Shown in pieces: positions 1 through 8,391 of a DNA stretch of 64,000 nt (position 1 is the first letter of the stretch; each line of letters starts with the position of its first letter). The stretch lies in NCBI GenBank assembly GCA_025356055.1, contig JANXUU010000140.1:1-64000 (forward strand), in the 5' to 3' direction. The notes under the pieces were generated by a model. That model made no database searches. It had not been told where the DNA came from and worked only from the letters and a program-made list of their open reading frames with translations. Both the position numbers and the translations under genes were made by a program. Origin of the DNA: Sphingomonas sp. GTDB taxonomy: Bacteria; Pseudomonadota; Alphaproteobacteria; Sphingomonadales; Sphingomonadaceae.

Positions 1-622
1 CGCGCTCGTATCGTTGCGAGAAGACCTCGAACAACAGCTCCGCCCCCGTGGATGATAGCGGCACGTAGCCGAGTTCGTCGACGATGAGCAGCTTCACCGC
101 GGCGAGTTCTCGCTGGAGCCTGAGCAGGCGCCGTTCGTCGCGGGCTTCCATCAACTGGCTGACCAGAGCCGCGGCGGTCGTGAACGCGACCGGGAACCCC
201 TTCTGGCAGGCTGCCAGACCGAGCGCGAGGGCGACATGCGTCTTGCCGGTGCCGCTGTTGCCGAGCGCAATGATGTTCTCGCGTCGCAGGATATACTCGC
301 TGCGGGCCAGCTCGAGCACGAGCATTTTGTTGAGGCTCGGGATAGCCGTGAAGTCGAACGTGTCGAAGCTCTTCACCGCCGGGAACCGGGCCGCCCGGAT
401 ACGCCGCTCGATCGTGCGCCGTTCGCGGTCGATAAGCTCCAACTCGATCAGGCGGAGCAGATAACGGGGATGATCGATGCCGGCCTGGGCGCACTCCCTG
501 GCAACCTTGTCATACTCGCGTAGAACAGTCGGCAGCTTCAACTGCTTGAGGTGGTGCGCAAGCAGCACCTGCGGAGTGCCGCTCATCGTGCCCACCGGCA
601 TATGATCGGTGGTCCCGCTCAT
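1..622 (-). CDS. istB: IS21 helper ATPase IstB, C-terminus off the window
   Basis: IstB is the AAA+ ATP-binding partner of the IS21 transposase; it binds target DNA and activates IstA. Reading leftward from the ATG at 622 gives an open frame of 207 codons that leaves the window. The Walker A motif GNSGTGKTH lies near residue 123 and Walker B LLIVDELGY near residue 182, as in IstB. The N-terminus (LLAHHLKQLKLPTVL) is also family-typical. The start overlaps the istA stop as ATGA, so the two genes are probably translationally coupled. Several plus-strand frames over it are shadows. Confidence 0.93.
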   Translation of the reverse strand, partial: MSGTTDHMPVGTMSGTPQVLLAHHLKQLKLPTVLREYDKVARECAQAGIDHPRYLLRLIELELIDRERRTIERRIRAARFPAVKSFDTFDFTAIPSLNKMLVLELARSEYILRRENIIALGNSGTGKTHVALALGLAACQKGFPVAFTTAAALVSQLMEARDERRLLRLQRELAAVKLLIVDELGYVPLSSTGAELLFEVFSQRYER

Positions 623-2106
623 GCGGCTAGCACCGCATAATCCGCGGCCGAGGTGGTCTTCACGTCCATCCTGGGCAGGTGCGGATAGGCCGTCAGGTCG
701 AGCCGGGCGGGCCGCCGCTCCAGTCGCGCCAGCGCGATCAGCTTGACCGCATCGAAGCTGATGGCACCGATGTGGATCGCCTCGGTCACCGCGGACGCCA
801 CGATCTCCTGCGGCATGGCCTCCATCAGCCGCAGCACCTGGATAAACTCGCGCTTGCCTTTATTGCCCATGCGCGCCTCCAGCAGGTGGCGCAGGTGCTG
901 GAACACCTCGGGCAGAGACCAGCCTTGCAGCGCCGCCGCTTGGTCGAGCGCGCCCGGCTTCATCTCGATCAACGCCAGATAATGGAGCGGGTCGGCGATG
1001 AACGCGCCCTCGCCGTAGCAGCGGGGATGCCGGGCGATCTCCTTGCCGCCGCTCAAGATCACGACCTTGTCGACAAAGCCCTTTATCACGACGTCCTGGA
1101 AGCCGTAGGCGGTGGGCACCGAGTAATCGTTCGTGCGGTAGCGCACGAGCGCCGTCGAGGAGACCCGGCCCGAGCGCTTCTCGCACGGCTCCAGCGGTAC
1201 CGCGGGCAGAGCACGCAGCGTCGCAAGATCGGCAGTGAGCCGCTCGCGTATGGTGGTGGCGTGGCGCCCGGCGCGTTCGTCCTGCCGGGCACGGCAACGT
1301 GCCTCCAGTCGGCCGTTCAGCTCGTCGAAGCTTGCCGCATGCGGGATCGGTACCATGAAGTGGGTCCGGGCATGCTTCACGAGCCCTTCGACCTTCCCCT
1401 TGTCATTGCCTTTGCCGGGCCGACCGAAGCGATCCTGGAACAGGTAATGACTGACCAGCTCGGTGAAGGCGCGGGTGCGCTCGCGCTTCCCGTCGCCGCA
1501 GATCTTCGCCACGGCAATGGTCGTGTTGTCATAGAGGATCGACAACGGCACGCCGCCGAAGAAGTTGAATGCCGACACATGGCCATCGAGGAACGCCTCG
1601 GTCGTCTCGCGCGGGTAGGCCTTCACGAACGGCGCGTCCGACTGCGGCAAATCCATGCAAAAGAAGTGGATCTTCTGGCGAACCCCGCCGATCACACCGA
1701 CCGCCTCGCCAAAGTCCACCTGCGCATGCCCGGGCGGGTGCGACAACGGCACGAACGTCTCCCGTCCGCTCGCCCGGCAAAGCCGGACATAATCCTTCAC
1801 CACCGTGTAGCCACCGGCAAAGCCGTGCTCGTCGCGCAGCCGCTCGAAGATCCGCTTGGCGGTGTGCCGTTGCTTCACCGGTGCGGTCCGGTCGGCCTCC
1901 AGGATCGCATCGATCACCGGCAGCAGCGGTCCCAGCTTTGGCTTCGTTACCGGCTTCGTTCGCGTGTAGCCCGGCGGCAGCGAGAACCGGCACATCTTCA
2001 ACACCGTCTCGCGGCTGAGGCCGAACACGCGAGCCGCCTCACGACGGCTGTTGCCCTCAATAAACACGAAACGCCGAACAGCGGCGTAAACTTCCACGGC
2101 GAACAT
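619..2106 (-). CDS. istA: IS21 transposase IstA
   Basis: DDE transposase of the IS21 family, 495 residues, about full length. An N-terminal helix-turn-helix (residues about 10-45) precedes the RNase-H-like core. Likely catalytic residues are D131 (HAQVDFGEA), D193 (ILYDNTTIAV) and E240 (NDKGKVEGL). A C-terminal beta domain follows. The frame is intact, with no stop or frameshift, so the element may still be able to move if its other end is complete. It overlaps istB by 4 bases. Long plus-strand frames across it are artefacts of high GC. Confidence 0.95.
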   Translation of the reverse strand: MFAVEVYAAVRRFVFIEGNSRREAARVFGLSRETVLKMCRFSLPPGYTRTKPVTKPKLGPLLPVIDAILEADRTAPVKQRHTAKRIFERLRDEHGFAGGYTVVKDYVRLCRASGRETFVPLSHPPGHAQVDFGEAVGVIGGVRQKIHFFCMDLPQSDAPFVKAYPRETTEAFLDGHVSAFNFFGGVPLSILYDNTTIAVAKICGDGKRERTRAFTELVSHYLFQDRFGRPGKGNDKGKVEGLVKHARTHFMVPIPHAASFDELNGRLEARCRARQDERAGRHATTIRERLTADLATLRALPAVPLEPCEKRSGRVSSTALVRYRTNDYSVPTAYGFQDVVIKGFVDKVVILSGGKEIARHPRCYGEGAFIADPLHYLALIEMKPGALDQAAALQGWSLPEVFQHLRHLLEARMGNKGKREFIQVLRLMEAMPQEIVASAVTEAIHIGAISFDAVKLIALARLERRPARLDLTAYPHLPRMDVKTTSAADYAVLAA

Positions 2107-2137
2107 CCCCGACCGCTCCTCAAAAGGAGCAGCCTAT

Positions 2138-2199
2138 CCACTGGCCGGATTTTACTCCGCCCCGCTCAGCACCACGCCGGCGTTCCAGTGGCCTGCTTT
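2138..2199 (-). repeat. IS21 terminal multiple repeats (two copies)
   Basis: On the minus strand two related units lie 47 bp apart: AAAGCAGGCCACTGG (2185-2199) and AAAATCCGGCCAGTGG (2138-2153). Each shares an AAA-N3/4-GGCCASTGG pattern. IS21 elements carry such multiple terminal repeats as IstA binding sites next to the istA start, so these are read as the transposase-binding end. Confidence 0.6.
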
Positions 2200-2580
2200 G
2201 TCACCGCCCTGCACACGAGTGGCACCGACACATACCAAGCCACCTGTAATGGCGTCGATCAACTGGCGGTAATCAGGAGTTAGTGCGTATCGTTTGACCG
2301 GACGTCGATGATCCCGCCGACCTAGCGAGACGCGACGAACCACCCCTTGAACGCACAGGGCGGTTAGCAGTGCTTCAGGTGCAGTAACATGGCCCTGACG
2401 GCTAATGCCTCCATCTTCCAGCAATCGAGCGAATACTGGTTCAACCTCCACGCAAGCTCGTGCAACAATGCTACAGAGCCGGGTCAGGTCGGCAATCTGT
2501 GGGCGGGGCTGTTCGTCGAACATTGGGCCGACGCCCGCCCATCTGGCGGCGGTCAGTAGATTGGCGCGCTCCATATTCAT
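2152..2580 (-). pseudogene. small hypothetical gene, probably truncated by the IS21 element
   Basis: I do not recognise the family. The frame from the ATG at 2580 gives 142 residues. The central part looks protein-like, with an alpha-helical stretch around LLTAARWAGVGPMF and a possible winged-helix-like segment ending RRPVKRYALTPDYRQLI, which would suit a small DNA-binding or helper protein. The last 20 or so codons lie inside the presumed IS end and the stop codon TAA sits within the inner terminal repeat. I infer that the true C-terminus was lost on insertion. Longer starts upstream only translate an intergenic repeat. Confidence 0.45.
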
Positions 2581-2655
2581 GATTGTGGTGCTCGTCGAGC
2601 AGAGCAATCCCGATTGGGTCGATCTGTTCGATACGATTGTCTGAGCAAGTGAAGT

Positions 2656-2687
2656 AGCGGGACCCCGAGTCAAGCCCGGGGCGACGG
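2656..2687. repeat. intergenic GC-rich inverted repeat
   Basis: A short element with CCCCG and CGGGG arms around AGTCAAGC matches the kind of dispersed motif (about CCCGGGCTTGACTCGGGGTCC) I know as frequent between genes in sphingomonads. Only this copy was noticed here. It lies between two leftward genes and could form a hairpin. Confidence 0.4.
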
Positions 2688-2702
2688 CATTGAGCCTGAC
2701 TT

Positions 2703-3116
2703 TTACGAAACGACTGAACCGGCAGGCGTTGGCAGACGCTTCCAAACCGAAAGAATACCCTCAGCACAATGGGAATAGGATTTTTTGCATTCGAGTGACC
2801 GATCCATCCGATCTCGCAAAACTTCAAGATCCCGAAACGGTACGCCCATTTCTGCTTGAAGAAAGACGTTCGCTTCGGGATTCATCGTGTGTGAAAGATC
2901 GAGATACTGGCTCAATCTCTCGGATGAAATTTTTTCGCCATTCCAATTGATCGAACCATCGCGGAGAAGCGCGATAAGGTTCATAATCGGCATCAGGCCG
3001 ACGAAATTATGGGGTTTCCGCCAATAGGATCGAGCGGGTTGACACGCCTGCGGCTCCGATGGGGCGCAGCCGAGCAGGCACAAGATCGGTCCAAAGGTCA
3101 GATAGCGCCTTTTCAC
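2703..3116 (-). CDS. small lipoprotein with an ExbD-like periplasmic segment
   Basis: The 137-residue product begins with a charged n-region and a hydrophobic stretch ending in a lipobox LLGC with the lipidated Cys near residue 17, so it is predicted to be exported and lipidated. The stretch from about residue 60 (ISSERLSQYLDLSHTMNPEA, then VPFRDLEVLRDRM) resembles the soluble domain of ExbD/TolR proteins, where a similar strand-helix pattern occurs. No TonB-system gene is adjacent. GC is lower than in most neighbours. The function is not known; the ExbD likeness is by eye. Confidence 0.6.
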   Translation of the reverse strand: MKRRYLTFGPILCLLGCAPSEPQACQPARSYWRKPHNFVGLMPIMNLIALLRDGSINWNGEKISSERLSQYLDLSHTMNPEANVFLQAEMGVPFRDLEVLRDRMDRSLECKKSYSHCAEGILSVWKRLPTPAGSVVS

Positions 3117-3182
3117 AATCTCAGGCTGTCACATTCCAAGAGCGGTAGCCATCAAATCTGTTCGCGTGAAAGCTTACCTGCC

Positions 3183-4652
3183 TTAGCTCGCCCCGAACGA
3201 CAGGAAGCTGGGCATGGGGCCGTTCCACTCGGGGACGGCGTCGGCGACCAGCTTGGGTTCGGGGGCGGGGTCGTCGTCGCGCTCGTGGCGGGGTTCCTGG
3301 GGGCGGGGTTGTTCGCGACTTGGTTCCTCGCGGCGGGGCTCTTCCCGATGTGGACGCTCTTGGCGAGCCGCACGCTCGCGGTGCGGTTCCTCGGCGCGCG
3401 GGGCGCGTTCGGCAGGCGCTTCGGCCTTGGGCGCAGGGGCAGCCTTCGGAGCGGCCTTGGCACGCGGGGTGCGTTGGCGCTTTTCTCGCGGGGCTTCTTC
3501 GCTTGCGGGCACAACCGCCGCCGCGCCTTCGCTCGTTCCGTCGCCCGAGAAGCGCGCGATCTTGGTGGCGGTCAGCTTCTCGATCGCGGCGACCGCTTCG
3601 GCGTCTTCCTTGGTCGCGAGCGTGATGGCGATGCCGGTCAGCCCGGCGCGGCCGGTGCGGCCGATGCGGTGGACATAATCGTCGGGCTGCCACGGCACGT
3701 CGAAGTTGATGACGTGGCTGACCCCCTTCACGTCGAGGCCGCGCGCCGCGACGTCGGAGGCGACGAGGATGGTGATGCTGCCGTCCTTGAAGCGGTCGAA
3801 CTCGGCGATGCGCTCGGCCTGCTCCATGTCGCCGTGGATCTGGCCGACCTTGAAGCCGGATTTGCGCAGGCTGGTGAACAGGTCGCGGACGGTCGTCTTG
3901 CGGTTCGAGAAGATAATCGCATTCTTGACTTCGTCATGGCGAAGCACGCCCATCAGCACGTCGCGCTTTTTCGCCGAGGTGGTGGTGATGATGCGCTGTT
4001 CGATGTTGAGGTTGGCGCTGGCCGGGCGTGACACTTCGAGGACCTTGGGATCGGTCAGGAACTTGTCGGCGAGCTTCTTGATCGGCGGCGGCATCGTCGC
4101 CGAAAACAGCAGGGTCTGGCGCGACTTGGGCAGGCGCGAGCAGATTTCCTCGATGTCGGGGATGAACCCCATGTCGAGCATCCGGTCGGCTTCGTCGATC
4201 ACCAGCAGGCTGCACCCGGTGAGCAGGATCTTGCCGCGCCCGTACAAGTCCATCAGCCGGCCCGGTGTCGCGATCAGCACGTCGACGCCCTTTTCGAGCG
4301 CTTTCACCTGGTCGCCCATCTGAACGCCGCCGATCAGCAGCGCCATCGAGAGCTTGTGATACTTGCCGTATTTCTCGAAATTCTCGGCGACCTGGGCGGC
4401 GAGTTCGCGCGTCGGCTCGAGGATCAGGCTGCGCGGCATGCGCGCGCGGCTGCGGCCCTCGCCCAATATGTCGATCATCGGCAGTACGAAGGCGGCGGTC
4501 TTGCCGGTGCCGGTCTGGGCGATGCCGATGATGTCCTTGCCCATCAGGACGGGGGGAATCGTGCCCTTCTGGATCGGGGTCGGCTCGTCATAGCCGGCTT
4601 CGGCGACGGCACGCAGCAAGGGGTCGGAAAGGCCGAGATCGGCAAAAGGCAT
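3183..4652 (-). CDS. DEAD-box ATP-dependent RNA helicase (RhlE-like)
   Basis: It unwinds RNA duplexes in ribosome assembly or mRNA turnover. The 489-residue product has the Q motif (GYDEPTPIQ, 20-28), motif I AQTGTGKT (45-52), PTRELAAQ (80-87), DEAD (153-156), SAT (184-186) and HRIGRTGR (328-335). The start MPFADLGLSD is the family-typical N-terminus; a longer frame exists upstream but overlaps the next gene. After residue 370 comes a disordered tail of about 115 residues rich in Arg, Glu, Pro and Ala with repeated REEP-like units, ending in a conserved-looking PEWNGPMPSFLSFG. It is transcribed alone. Confidence 0.95.
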   Translation of the reverse strand: MPFADLGLSDPLLRAVAEAGYDEPTPIQKGTIPPVLMGKDIIGIAQTGTGKTAAFVLPMIDILGEGRSRARMPRSLILEPTRELAAQVAENFEKYGKYHKLSMALLIGGVQMGDQVKALEKGVDVLIATPGRLMDLYGRGKILLTGCSLLVIDEADRMLDMGFIPDIEEICSRLPKSRQTLLFSATMPPPIKKLADKFLTDPKVLEVSRPASANLNIEQRIITTTSAKKRDVLMGVLRHDEVKNAIIFSNRKTTVRDLFTSLRKSGFKVGQIHGDMEQAERIAEFDRFKDGSITILVASDVAARGLDVKGVSHVINFDVPWQPDDYVHRIGRTGRAGLTGIAITLATKEDAEAVAAIEKLTATKIARFSGDGTSEGAAAVVPASEEAPREKRQRTPRAKAAPKAAPAPKAEAPAERAPRAEEPHRERAARQERPHREEPRREEPSREQPRPQEPRHERDDDPAPEPKLVADAVPEWNGPMPSFLSFGAS

Positions 4653-4740
4653 AAGGGTCCGGTCAGGAATGGGCCGCAGCGGCGCCGCGGCGAAGCAGCC
4701 GCTTGAGCGCAAAATCGTCAAAAAGTCAACGTGTCGCGGG

Positions 4741-5163
4741 TCAGCGGCGAAGCTGCGGCACCAGGCTGCGAAACTTCTCGATGCGGCAGCTTGCGCCCAT
4801 CCGCGAGCGAATCTCGTCGCGCTTGACGCACAATCTCTCGTCGGTCGGCTGAACGTAGAAGCCGTTATAGAAGTCGAGCGCCGAGCAATCGTCATCGACC
4901 TCAGCGCGCACCCGGCTGCGGTCTCGCAGCACGAAATCGACCATGTTGGGCCCGGTTAGCAGCGCGCCGGCAATGTCCCCCGCGGGCACGCACTTCGGGC
5001 CCTTGTGCTCGGTCCATTCGACCAGCGGCGTTGGCACATGGGGGCGCACCGGGATGCGAAAGATCGTTGTCTGCTCGATCGTCACGCTGCCGACCACGCG
5101 CGGCTGGGCGCCCGAAAGGCCGAGCAGCAGCGGGATCGAGGCGAAGAAATGAAACAGGTTCAA
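4741..5163 (-). CDS. small exported hypothetical protein
   Basis: No named family is recognised. From a TTG codon the product is about 140 residues, with a hydrophobic N-terminus (NLFHFFASIPLLLGLSG) that looks like a signal peptide followed by a soluble domain containing four Cys, which may form disulphides in the periplasm. The start is uncertain because no ATG lies in a sensible position and longer frames run into the divergent aminotransferase gene. The well-formed C-terminal half and the lack of a competing opposite frame support a real gene. Confidence 0.6.
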   Translation of the reverse strand: MNLFHFFASIPLLLGLSGAQPRVVGSVTIEQTTIFRIPVRPHVPTPLVEWTEHKGPKCVPAGDIAGALLTGPNMVDFVLRDRSRVRAEVDDDCSALDFYNGFYVQPTDERLCVKRDEIRSRMGASCRIEKFRSLVPQLRR

Positions 5164-5296
5164 CGGGCTAGCTCTTGCATGGACGAGACTGCTGGCGGTC
5201 GCGGATTGAACCTTGGCTGAATTGAGTGGCGTCTCGTGCAAGCGAACCGCTTGCCGAGGGATGACGAACTGACCAAGCCGCGCTAGACGGAATCCC

Positions 5297-6487
5297 ATGC
5301 TTGACATGATCGCGCCCAGCCTCGCCGCCCTTCCTCCGGTCACCAGCGATTCGCTGCTCGCGCTGATCGCGCTGGCCAAGGCCGATCCGCGCACCGACAA
5401 GATCGACGTCGGGGTCGGCGTCTATCGCGATGCGGGCGGGGCGACCCCGATCCCGCGCTCGGTCAAGGCGGCCGAGAAATTGCTGTGGGAACGGCAGGAG
5501 ACCAAGGCCTATCTCGGCGGGCGCGGCGACGTCCGCTTCGGCGAACTGCTCCGCCCGTTCGTGCTTGGGCGGCATTCCGGCGATGAGCGCATCGACCAGC
5601 TCCAGACCCCTGGCGGGTGCGGCGCGCTTCGCCTCGGTTTCCAGCTGATCAAGCTCGCCAACCCGAAAGCGCGCGTCCTGCTCGGCGACCCGACCTGGCC
5701 CAACCACCCGCCGATGGCGCTCGGCGTCGGGCTCGAGCTGTCGAACTATCCCTATTACGACCGCGACAACCGCCGCATCCGCTTCGACGAGATGATCTCC
5801 GCGCTGTCGGCCGGTCGTCCCGGCGACGTGGCGCTGCTTCACGGCTGCTGCCACAACCCGACCGGCGCCGACCTTTCCGACGGGCAATGGGCCGAGGTCA
5901 CGCGCATCGTCGTGGAGCGCCGCCTCCTCCCGTTCGTCGACCTCGCCTATCAAGGGCTCGGGCGCGGCATGGCCGAGGATGCGGCGGGGCTCCACGGGCT
6001 GCTCGACGTTTGCGACGAAGTCATCGTCGCCCAGAGCTGCGACAAGAATTTCGGCAGCTACCGCGACCGCGTCGGGGCGCTGTTCGTCAAGACCGGCGGG
6101 CGCGATGCAACCGCGACGGCGATGGCGCATGTCCTGCAGATGGCGCGCGAGATGTGGTCGATGCCGCCCGATCATGGCGGCGCGGTCGTGCGCACGGTGC
6201 TCGAGAACGCGGCCCTCAAGGCCGACTGGCTGGTCGAGGTCGGCGAGATGCGCGGCCGCATCAACGAGGTCCGCGCCACCATCGCCGGCGCTGACCCGCG
6301 CCTCGCCTTCATCGGCGAGCAATTTGGCATGTTCTCGATGCTGCCGCTGACAAAGGCGCAGGTCGTGGCCCTGCGTGAGACCCACGCGATCTACATGGCC
6401 GACAGCGGGCGCTTCAACATTGTCGGCATGTCCGACGAGGCCTTGCCCCGGTTCATCGCAGCGGTGGTCGAAACACTCGACGGTTGA
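5297..6487 (+). CDS. aspartate/aromatic amino acid aminotransferase (class I, AspC/TyrB type)
   Basis: A PLP-dependent transaminase moving amino groups between aspartate or aromatic amino acids and 2-oxoglutarate in the cytoplasm. The 396-residue length equals that of AspC/TyrB. It shows HNPTG (186-190), the cofactor Asp in FVDLAYQGLG (D215), the Schiff-base lysine in SCDKNFGSY (K250) and the following RVG. The sequence alone does not tell AspC from TyrB. It is divergent from the small exported protein and ends 30 bp before a Pho box, so the phosphate unit behind it has its own promoter. Confidence 0.92.
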   Translation: MLDMIAPSLAALPPVTSDSLLALIALAKADPRTDKIDVGVGVYRDAGGATPIPRSVKAAEKLLWERQETKAYLGGRGDVRFGELLRPFVLGRHSGDERIDQLQTPGGCGALRLGFQLIKLANPKARVLLGDPTWPNHPPMALGVGLELSNYPYYDRDNRRIRFDEMISALSAGRPGDVALLHGCCHNPTGADLSDGQWAEVTRIVVERRLLPFVDLAYQGLGRGMAEDAAGLHGLLDVCDEVIVAQSCDKNFGSYRDRVGALFVKTGGRDATATAMAHVLQMAREMWSMPPDHGGAVVRTVLENAALKADWLVEVGEMRGRINEVRATIAGADPRLAFIGEQFGMFSMLPLTKAQVVALRETHAIYMADSGRFNIVGMSDEALPRFIAAVVETLDG

Positions 6488-6517
6488 GCGCGTGGCGACG
6501 ACCGACCGCTTGGGCCA

Positions 6518-6557
6518 CTGTCATATAGCCGTAACGGGACCGTCATAACGCTGTCGC
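6518..6557 (+). promoter_or_regulatory. two tandem Pho boxes (PhoB binding)
   Basis: Four 7-bp units repeat at exact 11-bp spacing: CTGTCAT (6518), CCGTAAC (6529), CCGTCAT (6540) and CTGTCGC (6551). PhoB binds 11-bp direct repeats of CTGTCAT type, so this reads as two adjacent Pho boxes. It lies about 160 bp before the porin start and heads the porin-pst-pho gene run, which includes phoB itself. Confidence 0.8.
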
Positions 6558-6718
6558 CGAATCGGCCTATGACCGCTCCAGCGAGGCCAAAGGGTGGTCT
6601 CATAGGGAAGCGCATGACCAGAGGTTTTTGGGGGTTCTCCGCGACGCAGGCGCTGGCGCTACCATCCGAGCTTGCCGAAGCCCGTACCACCACGCCGATG
6701 GACAAGGGGAACTTTGGC

Positions 6719-8296
6719 ATGATCCGTTCGACGCCCGTGCGCATGCTGCTCGCCGGCACCGCGCTGCTCCTCGGCACCGGGGCGATTGCGCAGACATCGC
6801 AGCTCGCCACCCCGAAACCCGAAGCGATGCCCGACCCGTCGGACGCCGCTGCTACTTCCGCGCTCCGGAATGCCGCCGCGACTGACGATGCGCGGACCAG
6901 GATTGAACTGCTCAGCCAGCAAGTCGCGGCGCTTCAGGCGCAGCTCGAGACGATCAAGGCGACGATGGTCAAGGCGACCCCGTCGTGGAAGGGCGCGCCG
7001 CAGTTCGAGGACAAGGACGCCGGTTCGAGCTTCAGGCCCAAGGGCACGTTGCAGTTCGACGCAGGCTATGTCGGCTTTCCGCGCGGGCAGCAGCTCAACG
7101 GCACCTCTGGCGGCCTCAACTACAACAACCTTGGCTTTAACGCGCGCGCGCGGCGCGCAATTATCGGCGCCGAGGGCAGCCTGCCCGGCGGATTCGGTTA
7201 CAATGTGGAAATCAACGTCGCGCAGGGAACGGTCGATTACGAGGACATCCTGCTGAGCTATCAACGCAAGGGAAGCCCGATCAAGGTCCAGATCGGCAAC
7301 TTTTATCCGATGTCGAGCCTGGAGACGGTCACCAGCTCGAAGTTTACCAGCTTCATGGAGCGGCCGTCGTTCACTGACGCGTTCAACTATAACCGCCGCC
7401 TCGGCGCATCGATCGCGCTGCTCGACACCAAGACTGATCGCTACACGCTCACCGGCGGCATCTTCAGCCAGGAGATCAACAACAGCTCGTTGGCCCGCAC
7501 CGGTTGGGAAGTTGGCGCTCGGGGCACCTTCTCGCCGAAGATGGGGACGACCCAACTTCACTTCGGCGTCAGCGGTCACCACCGCGTCAACCAGCGTGAC
7601 CTTCAGGGCCAGCAGTATCGCGCCCGTCCGCTGCTTCAGACGACCGACCAGCGCTTCGTCGATGTCGGCACCGTCGCTTCCGACGGCGACGATAGCGTCG
7701 GACTGGAGTTCGCCGCCGTTCACAACGGGCTGCACGTCGCCGCCGAGGCGCAGAAGCTGTGGGTCCGCGGCTATACTCCGACCGACGTCATCTCCTCGCC
7801 GAACAACGCTGCCACCGGCATCCGCTATCTCGGCGACCCGTCTTTCGAGGGCGGCTACGCCGAGCTCGGCTATTGCCTGACCGGCGAGAGTCGCGGCTAC
7901 AAAGGCGGAAAGTTCGACCGGACCAAAGTGCTCCACCCGTTCGATCAGGGCGGTTGGGGCGCGCTTCAGGTCAACGCCCGGGTTGACGTCATCAACCTCA
8001 ACGACCGAGTCGCCGATGCCCCGGTCGGATCGACGGCGGTGTCGGCGCCCTATTATGTCAACGGCGGACGCCAGACCGCCTATATGGCCGGGCTGGTCTG
8101 GAGCCCGATGGATTACGTCCGCTTCACCGCGCAATACGCCCACCTCGACATCCGTGGCGGACCACGCGCGACCGTCAACACGGTGGTTGCGCCGGGAGCG
8201 CCGAACGGCCTCTTCGCCATTGGCACGACGACGGCTCCAGGCGAGCGCAAATTCGGCGTCGAAACCGCCGGTGTCCGTGCCCAGCTCGATTTCTAA
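6719..8296 (+). CDS. phosphate-selective porin, OprP/OprO-like
   Basis: An outer-membrane channel for phosphate or polyphosphate. From the ATG with an AAGGGGA ribosome site 5-11 bases upstream, the product is 525 residues. A signal peptide (cleavage about after GTGAIAQ) is followed by a short coiled coil (RIELLSQQVAALQAQLETI) as in OprP trimers, then a beta-rich barrel ending in the outer-membrane signature phenylalanine (AQLDF). A longer in-frame start upstream would spoil the signal peptide. It is the first gene after the Pho boxes and is followed 95 bp later by pstS, which suggests phosphate-limited expression. Confidence 0.88.
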   Translation: MIRSTPVRMLLAGTALLLGTGAIAQTSQLATPKPEAMPDPSDAAATSALRNAAATDDARTRIELLSQQVAALQAQLETIKATMVKATPSWKGAPQFEDKDAGSSFRPKGTLQFDAGYVGFPRGQQLNGTSGGLNYNNLGFNARARRAIIGAEGSLPGGFGYNVEINVAQGTVDYEDILLSYQRKGSPIKVQIGNFYPMSSLETVTSSKFTSFMERPSFTDAFNYNRRLGASIALLDTKTDRYTLTGGIFSQEINNSSLARTGWEVGARGTFSPKMGTTQLHFGVSGHHRVNQRDLQGQQYRARPLLQTTDQRFVDVGTVASDGDDSVGLEFAAVHNGLHVAAEAQKLWVRGYTPTDVISSPNNAATGIRYLGDPSFEGGYAELGYCLTGESRGYKGGKFDRTKVLHPFDQGGWGALQVNARVDVINLNDRVADAPVGSTAVSAPYYVNGGRQTAYMAGLVWSPMDYVRFTAQYAHLDIRGGPRATVNTVVAPGAPNGLFAIGTTTAPGERKFGVETAGVRAQLDF

Positions 8297-8391
8297 GCCC
8301 TACCCCGTTGGCGGGCCGGCGCGCCTTTAGGTAAGTACTCAAAACCGTTAACAGCTCCCCGCGTTTCCGGGTCATGGAAGAGGAAGTAGAG

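Larger units (their letters stand above)
1..2215. mobile_element. IS21-family insertion sequence, partial (left end off the window)
   Basis: Two genes in the order and overlap typical of IS21 elements (istA then istB, reading leftward) are followed on the istA side by two copies of a terminal repeat. The istB-side end lies outside the window. The right boundary is set at about 2215 (plus or minus 20) because a TG dinucleotide just outside the outer repeat fits an IS21 terminus; no target-site duplication can be checked with one end missing. The neighbouring small gene seems to run into the element end. Confidence 0.8.

Noticed and set aside
679..2283. Long plus-strand frame (534 codons) opposite istA
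   Set aside because: It mirrors the codon positions of the well-supported transposase, has no domain likeness, and is an effect of high GC.
3009..4031. Plus-strand frame of 340 codons opposite the DEAD-box gene
   Set aside because: Low-complexity Gly/Ala/Arg translation of the helicase tail on the wrong strand; no ribosome site or family.
5168..6385. Minus-strand frame of 405 codons opposite the aminotransferase
   Set aside because: Composition is typical of a shadow frame and the plus-strand product has all catalytic motifs.
6659..8143. Minus-strand frame of 494 codons opposite the porin
   Set aside because: No recognisable domain; the porin has a signal peptide, coiled coil and terminal Phe.
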